Below, one piece after another: positions 32,282-42,108 of a stretch of DNA of 64,000 nt; the stretch's first letter is position 1, and every line of letters starts with the position of its first letter. The translations under genes and the position numbers were made by a program. Location of the stretch: contig NZ_SMMH01000009.1 of assembly GCF_004634215.1 (NCBI RefSeq), positions 56,616 to 120,615 of the forward strand. The letters are read 5' to 3'. The notes beneath the pieces are model-generated. The model had not been told where the DNA came from, ran no database searches, and saw only the letters and a list, made by a program, of their open reading frames with translations. Origin of the DNA: Deinococcus fonticola. Lineage in GTDB: Bacteria > Deinococcota > Deinococci > Deinococcales > Deinococcaceae.

Positions 32282-32839
32282 ATGAAGCAGCTCAACCGCT
32301 TCGACCTGCCCTCGCGCGGCGGGCTGGCCCTGCCCGCCGGGCCGCAGTGGCTGATGATCGTGGCCTACTTCGTGCTGCTGATCATCGTGCAGGGCTTTCT
32401 GGCGCGGCTGCTGCAACCCATCGGCATTGCGCCGCCGGACCTGTTCCTGCTGACGGGCGCAGCCCTGGCGTGGCGGTGGCGGCCCACCGGCGCCCTGCTG
32501 GGGGCGTTCACAGTGGGGCTGCTGCAGGACATCCTGGGCGCGGGCGCCCTGGGGCTGCACGCGGCGGGGCTGGCCGGCGGAGCGCTGCTGGTGCTGGCGG
32601 TACGGCGCTGGCTGCCCGGTGGAGGCTGGCGGCGCCTGGCCTTGACCGTGGCGGCGGCCCTGGTCGGGCAGTGGTTCACCTTCACCCTGTTGACTTACGT
32701 GCTGCGCACGAATCTGGTGACCGTGCCGACCCTCTTGAAAGTCGTTCCGATGACCTTCCTGACGACATTCCTGATCGGCTGGTCGTGGGAATCGCTGATG
32801 ACGTACCTGCTGGGCCGCCCGCAGGAAGGACTGGATTGA
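32282..32839 (+). CDS. mreD: Rod-shape-determining membrane protein MreD
   Basis: A 185-residue protein with about five membrane segments beginning near residue 22, as in MreD. FLTGAALAWRWRPTGALLGAF and GLLQDILGAGALGLHA match the family's second and third segments. The ATG at 32282 lacks a strong ribosome-binding site and overlaps the stop of a tiny upstream frame. mrdA follows after 7 bp. Confidence 0.88.
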   Translation: MKQLNRFDLPSRGGLALPAGPQWLMIVAYFVLLIIVQGFLARLLQPIGIAPPDLFLLTGAALAWRWRPTGALLGAFTVGLLQDILGAGALGLHAAGLAGGALLVLAVRRWLPGGGWRRLALTVAAALVGQWFTFTLLTYVLRTNLVTVPTLLKVVPMTFLTTFLIGWSWESLMTYLLGRPQEGLD

Positions 32840-32846
32840 GGCCCAC

Positions 32847-34994
32847 GTGATCGACTTCGAGTTCCCGGACGAGCCGCAGAAAAAACCAACTCCCCCGGTA
32901 GAACCAGAGACACTGGAACCTGAACCGTCACGGGTGGACACCGGGACGCAGACCGATCTGGCTTCATCGGCTCCCCCACCGGCCACTTCAGCGGCGCAGC
33001 GTGAGCTGAAGCGCACCCGCGTGGACGCCTTCGGGCGCGAGACTTTGGGCACCACCCTCCCCATGACCACCGAGCAGCAGGCGCAGGGGCGCTCGATTCT
33101 GCGCGGCGTGGCGCTGATGCTCACGCTGGGCCTGGCGGCGCTGGCGGGGCGCCTGTACCAGTTACAGCTGCACCAGCACTCTCAGTTCGCAGTGCGGGCC
33201 AGTTCCAACTTCCAGCGAGACGACGTGATCACGGCGGTACGCGGCGAGATCCGCACGCGCGACGGGGTGCTGCTGGCCAGCAGCCGCCGCGTGACCGATC
33301 TGGTGTACCTGGGGCGGCGCAACCCGGGTGATCCGGCCCAGGCCATTGCCGACTGGGACAAGATTCGCTTCCTGGCGGGCGTGCCGCAGTCGGTACTGGT
33401 GAACGGGCAGCCGCGTGAACCGGATCGGCGCAGCGAAACCAGCGTGGTGCTGGCCCGCAACGTGCCGCAGGAACGGCTGGCCGCGCTGGCCGAATACCTG
33501 GTCACGGTGCCCAGCCTGGAACTGCGTCAGCGCAACGAGCGCGTGTACCCGCAGGGGCGGATGGCCGCACACCTGATCGGGTACGTGCAGGAAGCCTCGG
33601 ACAGGCAGGTGAAGGAGGAGGGCTTCACGCTTGGCGACCTGGCGGGCCGCTCGGGCCTGGAGTACAGCCTGCAGCCGCACCTGGCCGGCAAGAACGGCCT
33701 GCTGCGCCGCGAGGTGAGCGCCAGCGGCAAGCCCCTCACCGAGCAGGTCATCGACCCCGGCCTGAAGGGCCAGAACGTGACCCTGACCATCGACTCGCGC
33801 CTGCAACGCGCCGCCGAGGACGCCCTGCAGGCGGGCCTGGCCGACGTGAACGAGGGCCGGCGCCACTACGGCAAACCGCGTGAAACCCTGGTGCGGGGGG
33901 CCATCATCGCCCTCGACCCGCGCACGGGCGAGGTGCTGGCGATGGCGAGCAGCCCCGCCTACGACCCCAACTGGTTCGCTCAGGTACCCAGCCCCAACCC
34001 TGGCATGCGCAACTGGGCCGTCGACCCGAACCGCCAGAATGCCGCGCTGGACGCCGTGACCGCCAACCGCACCCTGCAGGCGTACAACCCCGGCAGCGTG
34101 TTCAAACCCGCCTCGGGTCTGGCGTATGTGGAGAAGTGGGGCAATTTCTCGACCAGTTGTGTGCCCAGCTACGTCTACCAGGGCATGCGGTTTCGCAACT
34201 GGGCCCGCTATAGCCTGGGCTGGGTGGACGCCCGCAAGGCCATCGCCTTCTCGTGCAACCCGTGGTACTACACCTCGGCGGTGCGGGCCAGTCCCGGCGC
34301 GTACTCGCGGCAACTCAAGGAGCGCGGCACCGAACTCGGGTATCGCCGCCCCACCGGGATCGAACTGGTGGGCGAGAAGGTGGGGAGCATTCCGTCCATC
34401 GACGATTACACCAGCCCGAAAGCGCCGTGGTATCCGGGGTCGGGCCTGAACATGAGCATCGGCCAGGGGGACGTGCTGGTCACGCCCGCGCAGGTGGCCC
34501 GCGTGCTGTCCACGGTCATCAACGAGGGGCGGCAGCGCCCGTTGACGGTGGTTCGCGCCTACAACGGCCAGGTGCAGCCCCTGCGGCCCGCGACGAGTGT
34601 GGTCAAGAACGGCAACCTGAGCGGCTTCCGGCTGATCAAGGAAGGCCTGACCTGGACCACCCTGATTCCCACCGGCACAGCCCGCCACGAACTGGCGCCG
34701 TGGCTTTTTCCGGTGCGAACCGGGGGCAAAACCGGCACCGCCGAGAACGGCCTGTCGCGCCGCAACGGGTACGCGTACACGCACGCCTGGTACACCGGCT
34801 ACGGCCCCCTCAGCAACCCGAATTTTCTGGTCGTGACTTTTTTCCAGAACGGCGGCGAGGGTTCCGGCCCGGCCCTGAAGGCCGCCAAACGGATGTTCGC
34901 CGCCCGCTGGTGCGTGGATTTGAGCAGACCCGTGAAAGACCAGAACCCCTGCACCGGAGAACTGTCCGACATGCACAAAAGAATGGATAGGTAA
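32847..34994 (+). CDS. mrdA: Penicillin-binding protein 2 (class B, elongation)
   Basis: A 715-residue transpeptidase. Residues 1-85 are a Pro-rich cytoplasmic tail, longer than in E. coli, followed by one membrane helix (about 90-108). The PBP dimer domain spans about 135-320. The transpeptidase domain has SVFK (SxxK, in NPGSVFKPASG), SCN (SxN, in AFSCNPWYY) and KTGTAE. It crosslinks wall peptidoglycan with MreC/MreD. GTG at 32847 lies 7 bp after mreD. Confidence 0.93.
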   Translation: MIDFEFPDEPQKKPTPPVEPETLEPEPSRVDTGTQTDLASSAPPPATSAAQRELKRTRVDAFGRETLGTTLPMTTEQQAQGRSILRGVALMLTLGLAALAGRLYQLQLHQHSQFAVRASSNFQRDDVITAVRGEIRTRDGVLLASSRRVTDLVYLGRRNPGDPAQAIADWDKIRFLAGVPQSVLVNGQPREPDRRSETSVVLARNVPQERLAALAEYLVTVPSLELRQRNERVYPQGRMAAHLIGYVQEASDRQVKEEGFTLGDLAGRSGLEYSLQPHLAGKNGLLRREVSASGKPLTEQVIDPGLKGQNVTLTIDSRLQRAAEDALQAGLADVNEGRRHYGKPRETLVRGAIIALDPRTGEVLAMASSPAYDPNWFAQVPSPNPGMRNWAVDPNRQNAALDAVTANRTLQAYNPGSVFKPASGLAYVEKWGNFSTSCVPSYVYQGMRFRNWARYSLGWVDARKAIAFSCNPWYYTSAVRASPGAYSRQLKERGTELGYRRPTGIELVGEKVGSIPSIDDYTSPKAPWYPGSGLNMSIGQGDVLVTPAQVARVLSTVINEGRQRPLTVVRAYNGQVQPLRPATSVVKNGNLSGFRLIKEGLTWTTLIPTGTARHELAPWLFPVRTGGKTGTAENGLSRRNGYAYTHAWYTGYGPLSNPNFLVVTFFQNGGEGSGPALKAAKRMFAARWCVDLSRPVKDQNPCTGELSDMHKRMDR

Positions 34995-35164
34995 AGCAGC
35001 GGAAGGCAGAGAGCGGCTGGTGAAAGCATCCTCTCCCCCCTGCTTTCTCACCACCCACTGCCATGAGCCAAACCCCGCGGCCCACCACCCTCCCTTGTGT
35101 CCATCCCGCCTGAAGCGGAGAATACCCGTGTGCGGACAGCGTGTTTCATGATTTGGAGGGCCGG

Positions 35165-35794
35165 ATGAGTGTCCCTGAAGTGCTGGCGGGCATTCGTGCG
35201 GCGGAAGTGGCGGCGGGGCGCGTGCCAGGCAGCGTGCAACTGGTGGCGGTGACCAAGGGGCACAGCGCCGAGCAGATTCAGCAATCGATCCTGGTGCACG
35301 GCGCCTTTGCGCTAGCGGAGAACAAAGGCCAGGAACTGCGCGACAAGGTGCCGCTGCTGCCGGGCGCCCAGTGGCATTTCATCGGGGCCTTTCAGCGCAA
35401 CAAGGTCAAGTACCTGCGGGACGTGACCCTGATTCACAGCCTGGAGGAACGCTGGCAGGCCGAAGCGCTTGCCGAGGCCGCGCAGAAGTGGGGGCGCGCG
35501 CCGGACGTGCTGCTGCAAATGCACAACGGCGAAGCGCAGAAACATGGCGTGTCCCCGGACGACCTGCCGCAGATGCTCAGGGACGTGCGCGCCACCGGGC
35601 TGAATGTGCGCGGCCTGATGGTCATGGCCCCTTACGACCAGCCGGAGGCCGCCGCGCAGGTGTTCCGGACCACGGCCCAGTGGGCGCACGAGCTTGGCCT
35701 GCCCGAGCTGAGTATGGGCATGAGCGACGATTACCCGCAGGCCATTGCCGCTGGGGCCACATTGGTGCGCGTCGGCAGGAGGCTCTTTCCATGA
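35165..35794 (+). CDS. yggS: YggS-family PLP-homeostasis protein
   Basis: A 209-residue member of the YggS/PLPBP family. The PLP Lys lies in LVAVTKGHS (about 36), followed by LAENKGQEL (the family's GENYVQE equivalent), [10 protein letters not shown] and the C-terminal [12 protein letters not shown]. It keeps pyridoxal phosphate balance. A GGAGG site 5 nt upstream fixes the start at 35165. Its stop overlaps the divIVA start, a coupling seen in many bacteria. Confidence 0.93.
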   Translation: MSVPEVLAGIRAAEVAAGRVPGSVQLVAVTKGHSAEQIQQSILVHGAFALAENKGQELRDKVPLLPGAQWHFIGAFQRNKVKYLRDVTLIHSLEERWQAEALAEAAQKWGRAPDVLLQMHNGEAQKHGVSPDDLPQMLRDVRATGLNVRGLMVMAPYDQPEAAAQVFRTTAQWAHELGLPELSMGMSDDYPQAIAAGATLVRVGRRLFP

Positions 35795-36489
35795 AATATT
35801 CTCCCCGCGACCTGACCCACCAGACCTTCCCCACCCGCCTGCGCGGCCTGGACGCCGCCGCCGTGCAGACCTTTCTGGCAGACGTGGCGCAGGAACTGGA
35901 GCGACTGCTGCACCGTCAGGGCGAGCTGGAAGCCCGCGTGGAACAACTGGGCGCCGAACTGAACGAGAAAAAGGAACAGGAGGAGGAAATTCGCCGCGTG
36001 TTCGTGGCCGCCGAACGCGTGTCGCATGACCTGAAGGAAAACGCCATCCGCGAAAGTGAACTCCTGGTGGCGCAGGCGAACACGCACGCGCAGGACATCC
36101 AACGTGAACAGGAACGCCGCACCGCGCAACTGGAGGCGACGCATCAGGAGCGCATGAGCACGCTAGAAATCGCGTACCGCACCCGCCACACCGACCTGGA
36201 ACGCCAGCAGCACGAACTGACCCTGAAACGTGAGCACGAGCACGCCGGGCGCGTCGCCCACCTGGAGAAGCAGTTCAGTGACCAGTACCTCGAACTGACC
36301 GGCCGACTGAATGCCGCCCGCCACGAGTACAGCCAGTTCCTGAACGGGTACCGCGCCCTGGTCAATTCCTTTGCGGAACCGAGCAGCAAGCACCTGCTGC
36401 CCGAACCCACCCGGTTGCCCCAGCAGGTGCCCAGCCCGTCGACGGAACCCGCCAGAGCAGCGAACGTGATCGACCAGAATTTTCAGTAG
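35791..36489 (+). CDS. divIVA: DivIVA-domain cell-division/polarity protein
   Basis: A 232-residue protein. The N-terminal DivIVA membrane-binding motif is clear: [19 protein letters not shown], then [11 protein letters not shown]. Residues 35-200 are a long coiled coil, with a Pro-rich tail ending NVIDQNFQ. It should mark curved membrane at septa or poles and organise wall growth. The ATG overlaps yggS by four bases with an AGGAGG site inside yggS. Confidence 0.92.
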   Translation: MKYSPRDLTHQTFPTRLRGLDAAAVQTFLADVAQELERLLHRQGELEARVEQLGAELNEKKEQEEEIRRVFVAAERVSHDLKENAIRESELLVAQANTHAQDIQREQERRTAQLEATHQERMSTLEIAYRTRHTDLERQQHELTLKREHEHAGRVAHLEKQFSDQYLELTGRLNAARHEYSQFLNGYRALVNSFAEPSSKHLLPEPTRLPQQVPSPSTEPARAANVIDQNFQ

Positions 36490-36528
36490 GTTCAGGAAAG
36501 ACCGCGCTGCCCCAGGGCGCCCCAGCCC

Positions 36529-37188
36529 TCAATCGCCGATGTAGCGCCTGAGTTCGTCGATGCTGTGGCTAGTGCCGATCACCACGAGTTTGTCGTGGGG
36601 GTTCACGGTGTCCTCGGCACGGGGCGTGACCTCGATTTTCCCGGCGTGGCTGATGGCGATGATCTGCACGCCGAACCGCCCGGTCAGGTTCAGGTCGCGC
36701 AGGGTGCCGCGCAACCTCTCGTTGGCCTCGATCTCCACGATGGCATAATCGCCGCCCAGGTCGAGGGTGTCCACGATGTTCGGCGTGGCGATCTGGCGGG
36801 CCAGGCGCACGCCCATGTCGTGCTCCGGGCGAATCACCAGGTCGGCGCCGATGCGTTCCAGCACGCGCCGCGCCATCTCGTCGATGGCCTTCGTGACGAC
36901 GTAGGGTGCGCCGAGGCTCTTGGCGTTCATGGTCGCCAGGATGTTTGCCTGCACGTCCGAGCCGATCGCCACGATCACCACGTCGAAATCCCCCGCGCCC
37001 AGGGCGCGCAGGGCGCGTTCGTCGCTGGCGTCCACGATGGCGGCGTGCGTCACCAGGTTCATGACGCGCTCCACGTTCTCTTCGTTCTGGTCGATCGCCA
37101 CGACCTCGTGGCCCATCTCGTACAACGTGGTGGCCACAGCCGTGCCGAAGCGGCCCAGGCCGATCACCAGGCACTGTTTGGTTTTCAT
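36529..37188 (-). CDS. ktrA: Potassium-channel regulatory subunit KtrA/TrkA
   Basis: A 219-residue protein with an RCK_N domain (VIGLGRFGTAVATTLYEMG, GxGxxG nucleotide fold; VVAIDQNEENVERV with the ribose-binding Asp) and an RCK_C domain from about 135. It forms the cytoplasmic ring that gates KtrB with ATP/NADH. The ATG at 37188 overlaps the stop of a 5-codon leaderless frame (GTG at 37202). It lies about 200 bp downstream of the two ktrB genes. Confidence 0.94.
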   Translation of the reverse strand: MKTKQCLVIGLGRFGTAVATTLYEMGHEVVAIDQNEENVERVMNLVTHAAIVDASDERALRALGAGDFDVVIVAIGSDVQANILATMNAKSLGAPYVVTKAIDEMARRVLERIGADLVIRPEHDMGVRLARQIATPNIVDTLDLGGDYAIVEIEANERLRGTLRDLNLTGRFGVQIIAISHAGKIEVTPRAEDTVNPHDKLVVIGTSHSIDELRRYIGD

Positions 37189-37215
37189 GCGGAGTTCCTC
37201 ACTGGGGCAAGTTTA
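37185..37215 (-). promoter_or_regulatory. Leaderless 5-codon frame coupled to ktrA
   Basis: TAAACT (37210-37215) is followed by 7 nt and then GTG AGG AAC TCC GCA TGA, whose TGA (37187-37185) overlaps the ktrA ATG. The GAGG inside the frame also serves as a ribosome-binding site. The layout suggests ktrA translation is coupled to a leaderless mini-frame. Confidence 0.45.
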
Positions 37216-37220
37216 GCCTG

Positions 37221-37324
37221 TGATACGGCCTCCGATTGAATCACTTCGTAGGCGATTCAATCCGGGCAAAGCGAGTGGGAGCGAAGCGGGTTCCGGGCGT
37301 GGCGAAACAGACGGAATCCGTATC
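37221..37324. repeat. Intergenic hairpin repeat, copy B
   Basis: It starts TGATACGGC, has a perfect 8-bp stem ATTGAATC (37235-37242) with GATTCAAT (37254-37261), a GCGAGTGGGAGCGAAGC stretch, and a closing pair GATACGG (37222-37228) with CCGTATC (37318-37324). The plan is that of copy A at 3255-3400, but stem bases differ while pairing is kept. It lies between ktrB and ktrA. Confidence 0.6.
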
Positions 37325-37391
37325 GCTTGTGGCCTGGAGAAGCTCCGGCAAAAGCTGACGTCAGGGCTGAACACCCATCGCTCCACACCCC

Positions 37392-38750
37392 TCACCCGAC
37401 GAGAATGTCGCGTTCCGGCGGATAGTCGATCAGGCTTTTGTTGGTGCGGCGGGCGTTGATGGCGACCGCGAAGGTCACGGGCCCGATGCGCCCGAGGTAC
37501 ATCAGGACGGTCAGGATCAGCAGGCCGGGGTCATTGATCTGGGGCGTAGTGTTCATGGAAAGGCCGACAGTGGCGGCGGCGCTGATGGTCTCGAAGAGCA
37601 GGTGCGTGAAGTCCAGCCTGGGGTTGGTGACCAGCAGCGCGAAGAACGCCCCGGAGACCAGCAGGGTGTAGATGGCGGTGATGGTACCGGCCCGCACCAC
37701 GTTTTCGGGAACGATGCGGCGTCCGAAGGCGATCAGGTCCGTGCGGCCGCTGATGAGGTTCCAGGCGCTGCCCATCAGGATGGCAAACGTACTGGTCTTG
37801 ATGCCGCCCCCGGTGGAGCCGCTGTTCGCGCCGACGAACATCAGGGCCATGGTGAGAAACAGGCTGCCGCTGACCAGCGCCTCGGTGTTGAGGGGCGCAA
37901 ACCCCCCCGAGCGCGGCGTCACGGACTGAAAGAAAGCCGCCAGGACTTTCCCGGCGGGTTGCAGTGGCCCCAGGGTGCCGGGGTTGGCCCACTCCAGCAC
38001 TAGATACACCAGCGTGCCAGTCACCAGCAGGAAAGCCGTGGTGGCCAGGGTCAGTTTGCTGTAGATCAGCAGGCGGTTGCGGCGCGGGTTTTGCCAGTGG
38101 GTCAGCACGTTCAGCTGCACCAGGAAGCCCAGGCCGCCCAGGATGATCTGGAGGGCAATCACGCCGCTGACCAGCGGGTCTTGCACGTACTGGCTCATGC
38201 CGCCGGGCATCACCACGAATCCGGCGTTGTTGAAGGCACTGACCGAGTGAAAAAGCGCGTAGTACAGGCCGTCCCCCAGGCCGAACTGCGGAACGAAGCG
38301 CAGGGCCAGCAGCGCGGCGCCGGCCAGTTCGCCGACCAGCGTGTACAGCAGGATGATTCGCAGCAGCGACACGGCCCCGCCGACATTCAGGGCGCTGATC
38401 TGTTCGCGCAGCAGTTGCCGTTCGGTGAAGTTCACCTTGCGCCCGGCCAGCATGGCGACCAGCGTGCCGAAGGTCACGATGCCCAGGCCGCCGATCTGCG
38501 CCAGTACGATCACGATGATCTGTCCGAAGCGCGTGAAGCCATCCCCCAGATCCGAGACGGTCAGGCCGGTGATGCAGATGGCGCTGGTGGCGGTGAACAG
38601 CAGCTTCACGCTGTCCAGGCGGTTGACGCCGGTCTGCACGCCGGGCAGGTGCAGTGCCAGCGTGCCCAGCAGGATGCCCAGCAGGTACAGCGCGGCGATG
38701 ATCTGCGGCGGCGTGAAGCGGGCCAGCACGGGGCGTCGGGCAGAGGTCAC
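37392..38750 (-). CDS. KtrB/TrkH-type potassium channel subunit (downstream copy)
   Basis: A 452-residue membrane protein of the TrkH/KtrB superfamily with four M1-P-M2 repeats. The filter glycines are seen in ATSAICITGL, SAFNNAGFV, TPRSGGFAP and AAATVGLSM. It imports K+ with KtrA. GTG at 38750 lies 4 bp after the stop of the upstream copy, so the two are one operon. The third filter (RSGGFA) differs from the upstream copy (RTAGFN). Confidence 0.93.
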   Translation of the reverse strand: MTSARRPVLARFTPPQIIAALYLLGILLGTLALHLPGVQTGVNRLDSVKLLFTATSAICITGLTVSDLGDGFTRFGQIIVIVLAQIGGLGIVTFGTLVAMLAGRKVNFTERQLLREQISALNVGGAVSLLRIILLYTLVGELAGAALLALRFVPQFGLGDGLYYALFHSVSAFNNAGFVVMPGGMSQYVQDPLVSGVIALQIILGGLGFLVQLNVLTHWQNPRRNRLLIYSKLTLATTAFLLVTGTLVYLVLEWANPGTLGPLQPAGKVLAAFFQSVTPRSGGFAPLNTEALVSGSLFLTMALMFVGANSGSTGGGIKTSTFAILMGSAWNLISGRTDLIAFGRRIVPENVVRAGTITAIYTLLVSGAFFALLVTNPRLDFTHLLFETISAAATVGLSMNTTPQINDPGLLILTVLMYLGRIGPVTFAVAINARRTNKSLIDYPPERDILVG

Positions 38751-38754
38751 GCGC

Positions 38755-40161
38755 TCACCCGATCAGGATGTCCCGCTCGGCGGGGTAACGCACGAGGTCT
38801 TTGCCCCCAGGGCGGCTGAATGCCACCGCGAAGGTCAGCGGCCCGATGCGCCCCAGGTACATCAGCAGGATCAGGATCACGTGCTGATCGGGGTGCAGGC
38901 TGGGCGTCAGGTTCATGCTGAGGCCCACCGTGGCGAAGGCGCTGACGGCCTCGAAGGCCAGTTGCACGAATTTCGTCTCGCCGTTCTTGTTGAAGATCAG
39001 CAGCAGCAGGAACATGCCCAGCACCAGGCCCATGCTGAGTAAGCCCACGGTCATGGCCCGCAGGGTGGTTTCGGTGTCGATGCGCCGCTCGAAAAGGGTG
39101 TTGTCGCGCCGCCCGCGCACCATGTTGAAGGCCGAAGCGATCATGACGTAGAAGGTGCTGGTCTTGATGCCGCCCCCGGTGCTGCCGGGGTTCGCGCCGA
39201 TGAACATCAGCAGCAGCGTGACGAAAATGGTGGGGTAGGTGATGGCCCCGTAATCGATGGTGTTGAATCCGGCAGTGCGGGTGGTGACTGACTGGAAGAA
39301 ACTGGCCAGGAGTTTGCCACCCAGCCCCAGTTTGCCCAGGGTCTGGGGGTTGTTCCACTCGAAGATCAGGTAGGCCAGCATGCCGATCAGCAGCAGCGCC
39401 AGCATCATGGTCAGCACCAGTTTGCTGTGAACCATCAGGCGGTAACGGCGGGGGTGCAGCAGGTGCGCCACGACGTTCATCTGCACCAGAAAGCCGGTGC
39501 CGCCCAGGATGATCAGGAAGCCGATCACCAGGCTCACCAGGGGGTCGGTTACGAAGCCCATCAGGTTATCGCTGTACAGCGCGAAGCCCGCGTTGTTGAA
39601 GGCGCTGATGGAGTGAAAGACGGCGTAGAACAACCCCATGCTCCAGCCGTGCATGGGCACGAACTTGAACGCCAGCACGGCGGCCCCGACCAGTTCTATG
39701 GCGAAGGTGTACAGGAAGATGTTGCGAATCAGCCGCGTGACATCCCCGGCGTTCAGGGCACTGACCTGCTGCGCCACCCGGATGCGTTCCGAGTAGGCCA
39801 CGCGCCGCCGCATCACCAGGGCGAACGACGTGCCGAAGGTGATGATCCCCAGCCCCCCCACCTGGATCAGCAGCATGATGATCACCTGCCCCAGCCGGTT
39901 GAAGTCCTTGCTGGGGTCGATGACGTTCAGGCCCGTGACGCACAGGGCACTGGTGGCGGTGAACAGCGCCTGAAGGAAATTCACCGGGCGCAGCGTGCCG
40001 TCCGGGTTGAGGCCGTGCGTCACGGGCAGGCTGAGCAGCGTGCCGCCGATCAGAATGGCGACCGCGAAGGACAGCGCGATCAGTTGCGGCGGGCTGAGGC
40101 GGGCCAGAAAGGATTTGCGGCGCAGTGGCTCGGTGGGGGGACTGGGGGGTGCAGCAGGCAC
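38755..40161 (-). CDS. KtrB/TrkH-type potassium channel subunit (upstream copy)
   Basis: A 468-residue paralogue of the next gene. Filter loops read ATSALCVTGL, SAFNNAGFA, TRTAGFNT and AFATVGLSM. The basic N-terminus RRKSFLARLSPPQL precedes the first membrane helix. GTG at 40161 is chosen because TAGAAT (40169-40174) is 7 nt upstream; 19 further upstream codons are open but lie across the promoter. Two channel genes with one KtrA may give channels of different affinity or ion preference. Confidence 0.93.
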   Translation of the reverse strand: MPAAPPSPPTEPLRRKSFLARLSPPQLIALSFAVAILIGGTLLSLPVTHGLNPDGTLRPVNFLQALFTATSALCVTGLNVIDPSKDFNRLGQVIIMLLIQVGGLGIITFGTSFALVMRRRVAYSERIRVAQQVSALNAGDVTRLIRNIFLYTFAIELVGAAVLAFKFVPMHGWSMGLFYAVFHSISAFNNAGFALYSDNLMGFVTDPLVSLVIGFLIILGGTGFLVQMNVVAHLLHPRRYRLMVHSKLVLTMMLALLLIGMLAYLIFEWNNPQTLGKLGLGGKLLASFFQSVTTRTAGFNTIDYGAITYPTIFVTLLLMFIGANPGSTGGGIKTSTFYVMIASAFNMVRGRRDNTLFERRIDTETTLRAMTVGLLSMGLVLGMFLLLLIFNKNGETKFVQLAFEAVSAFATVGLSMNLTPSLHPDQHVILILLMYLGRIGPLTFAVAFSRPGGKDLVRYPAERDILIG

Positions 40162-40168
40162 GGCGCGG

Positions 40169-40184
40169 ATTCTACCGCTATATT
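40169..40184. promoter_or_regulatory. Back-to-back leaderless promoters, ktrB and RNA methyltransferase
   Basis: TAGAAT on the minus strand (40169-40174) serves the ktrB GTG at 40161, and TATATT on the plus strand (40179-40184) serves the ATG at 40193. Only four bases separate the two -10 boxes, so both promoters share their upstream region. Confidence 0.6.
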
Positions 40185-40192
40185 GTCCTGCT

Positions 40193-41293
<1,101 letters not shown>

Positions 41294-41563
41294 GTGGCCG
41301 GCAAATACTGGCCTCATCGGTCGCCTCACGGGGCGTGGCTCAGCCGTTTTCACTGCATGATTTGAGTCAAGCAGTACTGGTGAAGACGGGTGCTCTCATC
41401 AGCCCTCAGAAGGCGAGTAGGCACCTCTGGTACGTCCTGCACAGTGAACAAGGAGAGACGCGACTCAGAGAGCCGACGGCACTGCCGCGTGATGTTGAGC
41501 CGTCACAACGCCGATTCATGCAAATTGCAGGGCGACAAAGCCAGCCGCTTGGCCGCTTGAGCC
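41294..41563. other. 270-bp gap with a possible decayed helix-turn-helix fragment
   Basis: No intact gene. The plus-strand frame around 41340-41450 reads like a winged-helix segment (FSLHDLSQAVLVKTGALIS, then SPQKASRHLWYVLH), as found in IS630-type transposases, but has neither a start nor the rest of the protein. It may be an insertion-sequence relic. Confidence 0.3.
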
Positions 41564-41947
41564 TCACTCCAGTTTGCCGCCGAAGGTGCCTTCCCAGGCG
41601 TTGAGGATGCGGCCCTCGTTGACCAGCAGCACGGTAGGGTAGGCTTCCAGGCGAAGTTTGCGGGCAAAGGCGGTGGCGTCGTCGCCGCGCCAGACGCTCA
41701 CGCCCTGCGGCGCCGGCGAGGCCACGTCCTCGGCGTTGACGGCGCGGACGGGCAGACCGCTATTCAGGATGGCCTGCCACAAGCCGCCCAGGTCGCCGCA
41801 GTCGTGCGAGTACACCACCACGATTTCGCGCGTGTCGTCCGAGTCCGTCCAGGGGTGCGGAGGGAGCTTCTCACCCAGGCGCACCAGGGCGCTGGCCGGC
41901 GAGGCCCCGAGCAGAAGAAGCAGCGACAGCAGCGGCGCACCTTTCAT
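41564..41947 (-). CDS. Secreted thioredoxin-like protein with one Cys
   Basis: A 127-residue protein with a signal peptide (MKGAPLLSLLLLLGASPASA). The mature part has VVVYSHDCGDLGGLW at the place of a thioredoxin active site, with a single Cys, and a C-terminal YPTVLLVNEGRILNAWEG that resembles the thioredoxin cis-Pro strand. A redox role is inferred; it lacks the CxxC pair. ATG at 41947 has CATAGT 7 nt upstream (41955-41960). Confidence 0.7.
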   Translation of the reverse strand: MKGAPLLSLLLLLGASPASALVRLGEKLPPHPWTDSDDTREIVVVYSHDCGDLGGLWQAILNSGLPVRAVNAEDVASPAPQGVSVWRGDDATAFARKLRLEAYPTVLLVNEGRILNAWEGTFGGKLE

Positions 41948-42108
41948 GCCCCTCACTATGCCCGCCCGTTCTGGCACCGGCATGAGAAGCGGCCTGACTA
42001 CTGCGAGAGGGGCGCCAGCGTGAACCGCTGGGGAAAAGGGAAAGCCTGACCCGCCTTGCACAGATCAGGTCAGACGTATCAGGAAGACGTAAGGGGTAAC
42101 ACCGGGAT

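Noticed and set aside
33162..35054. Long minus-strand open frame opposite mrdA
   Set aside because: Antisense shadow with Gly/His/Val-rich composition and no start signal.
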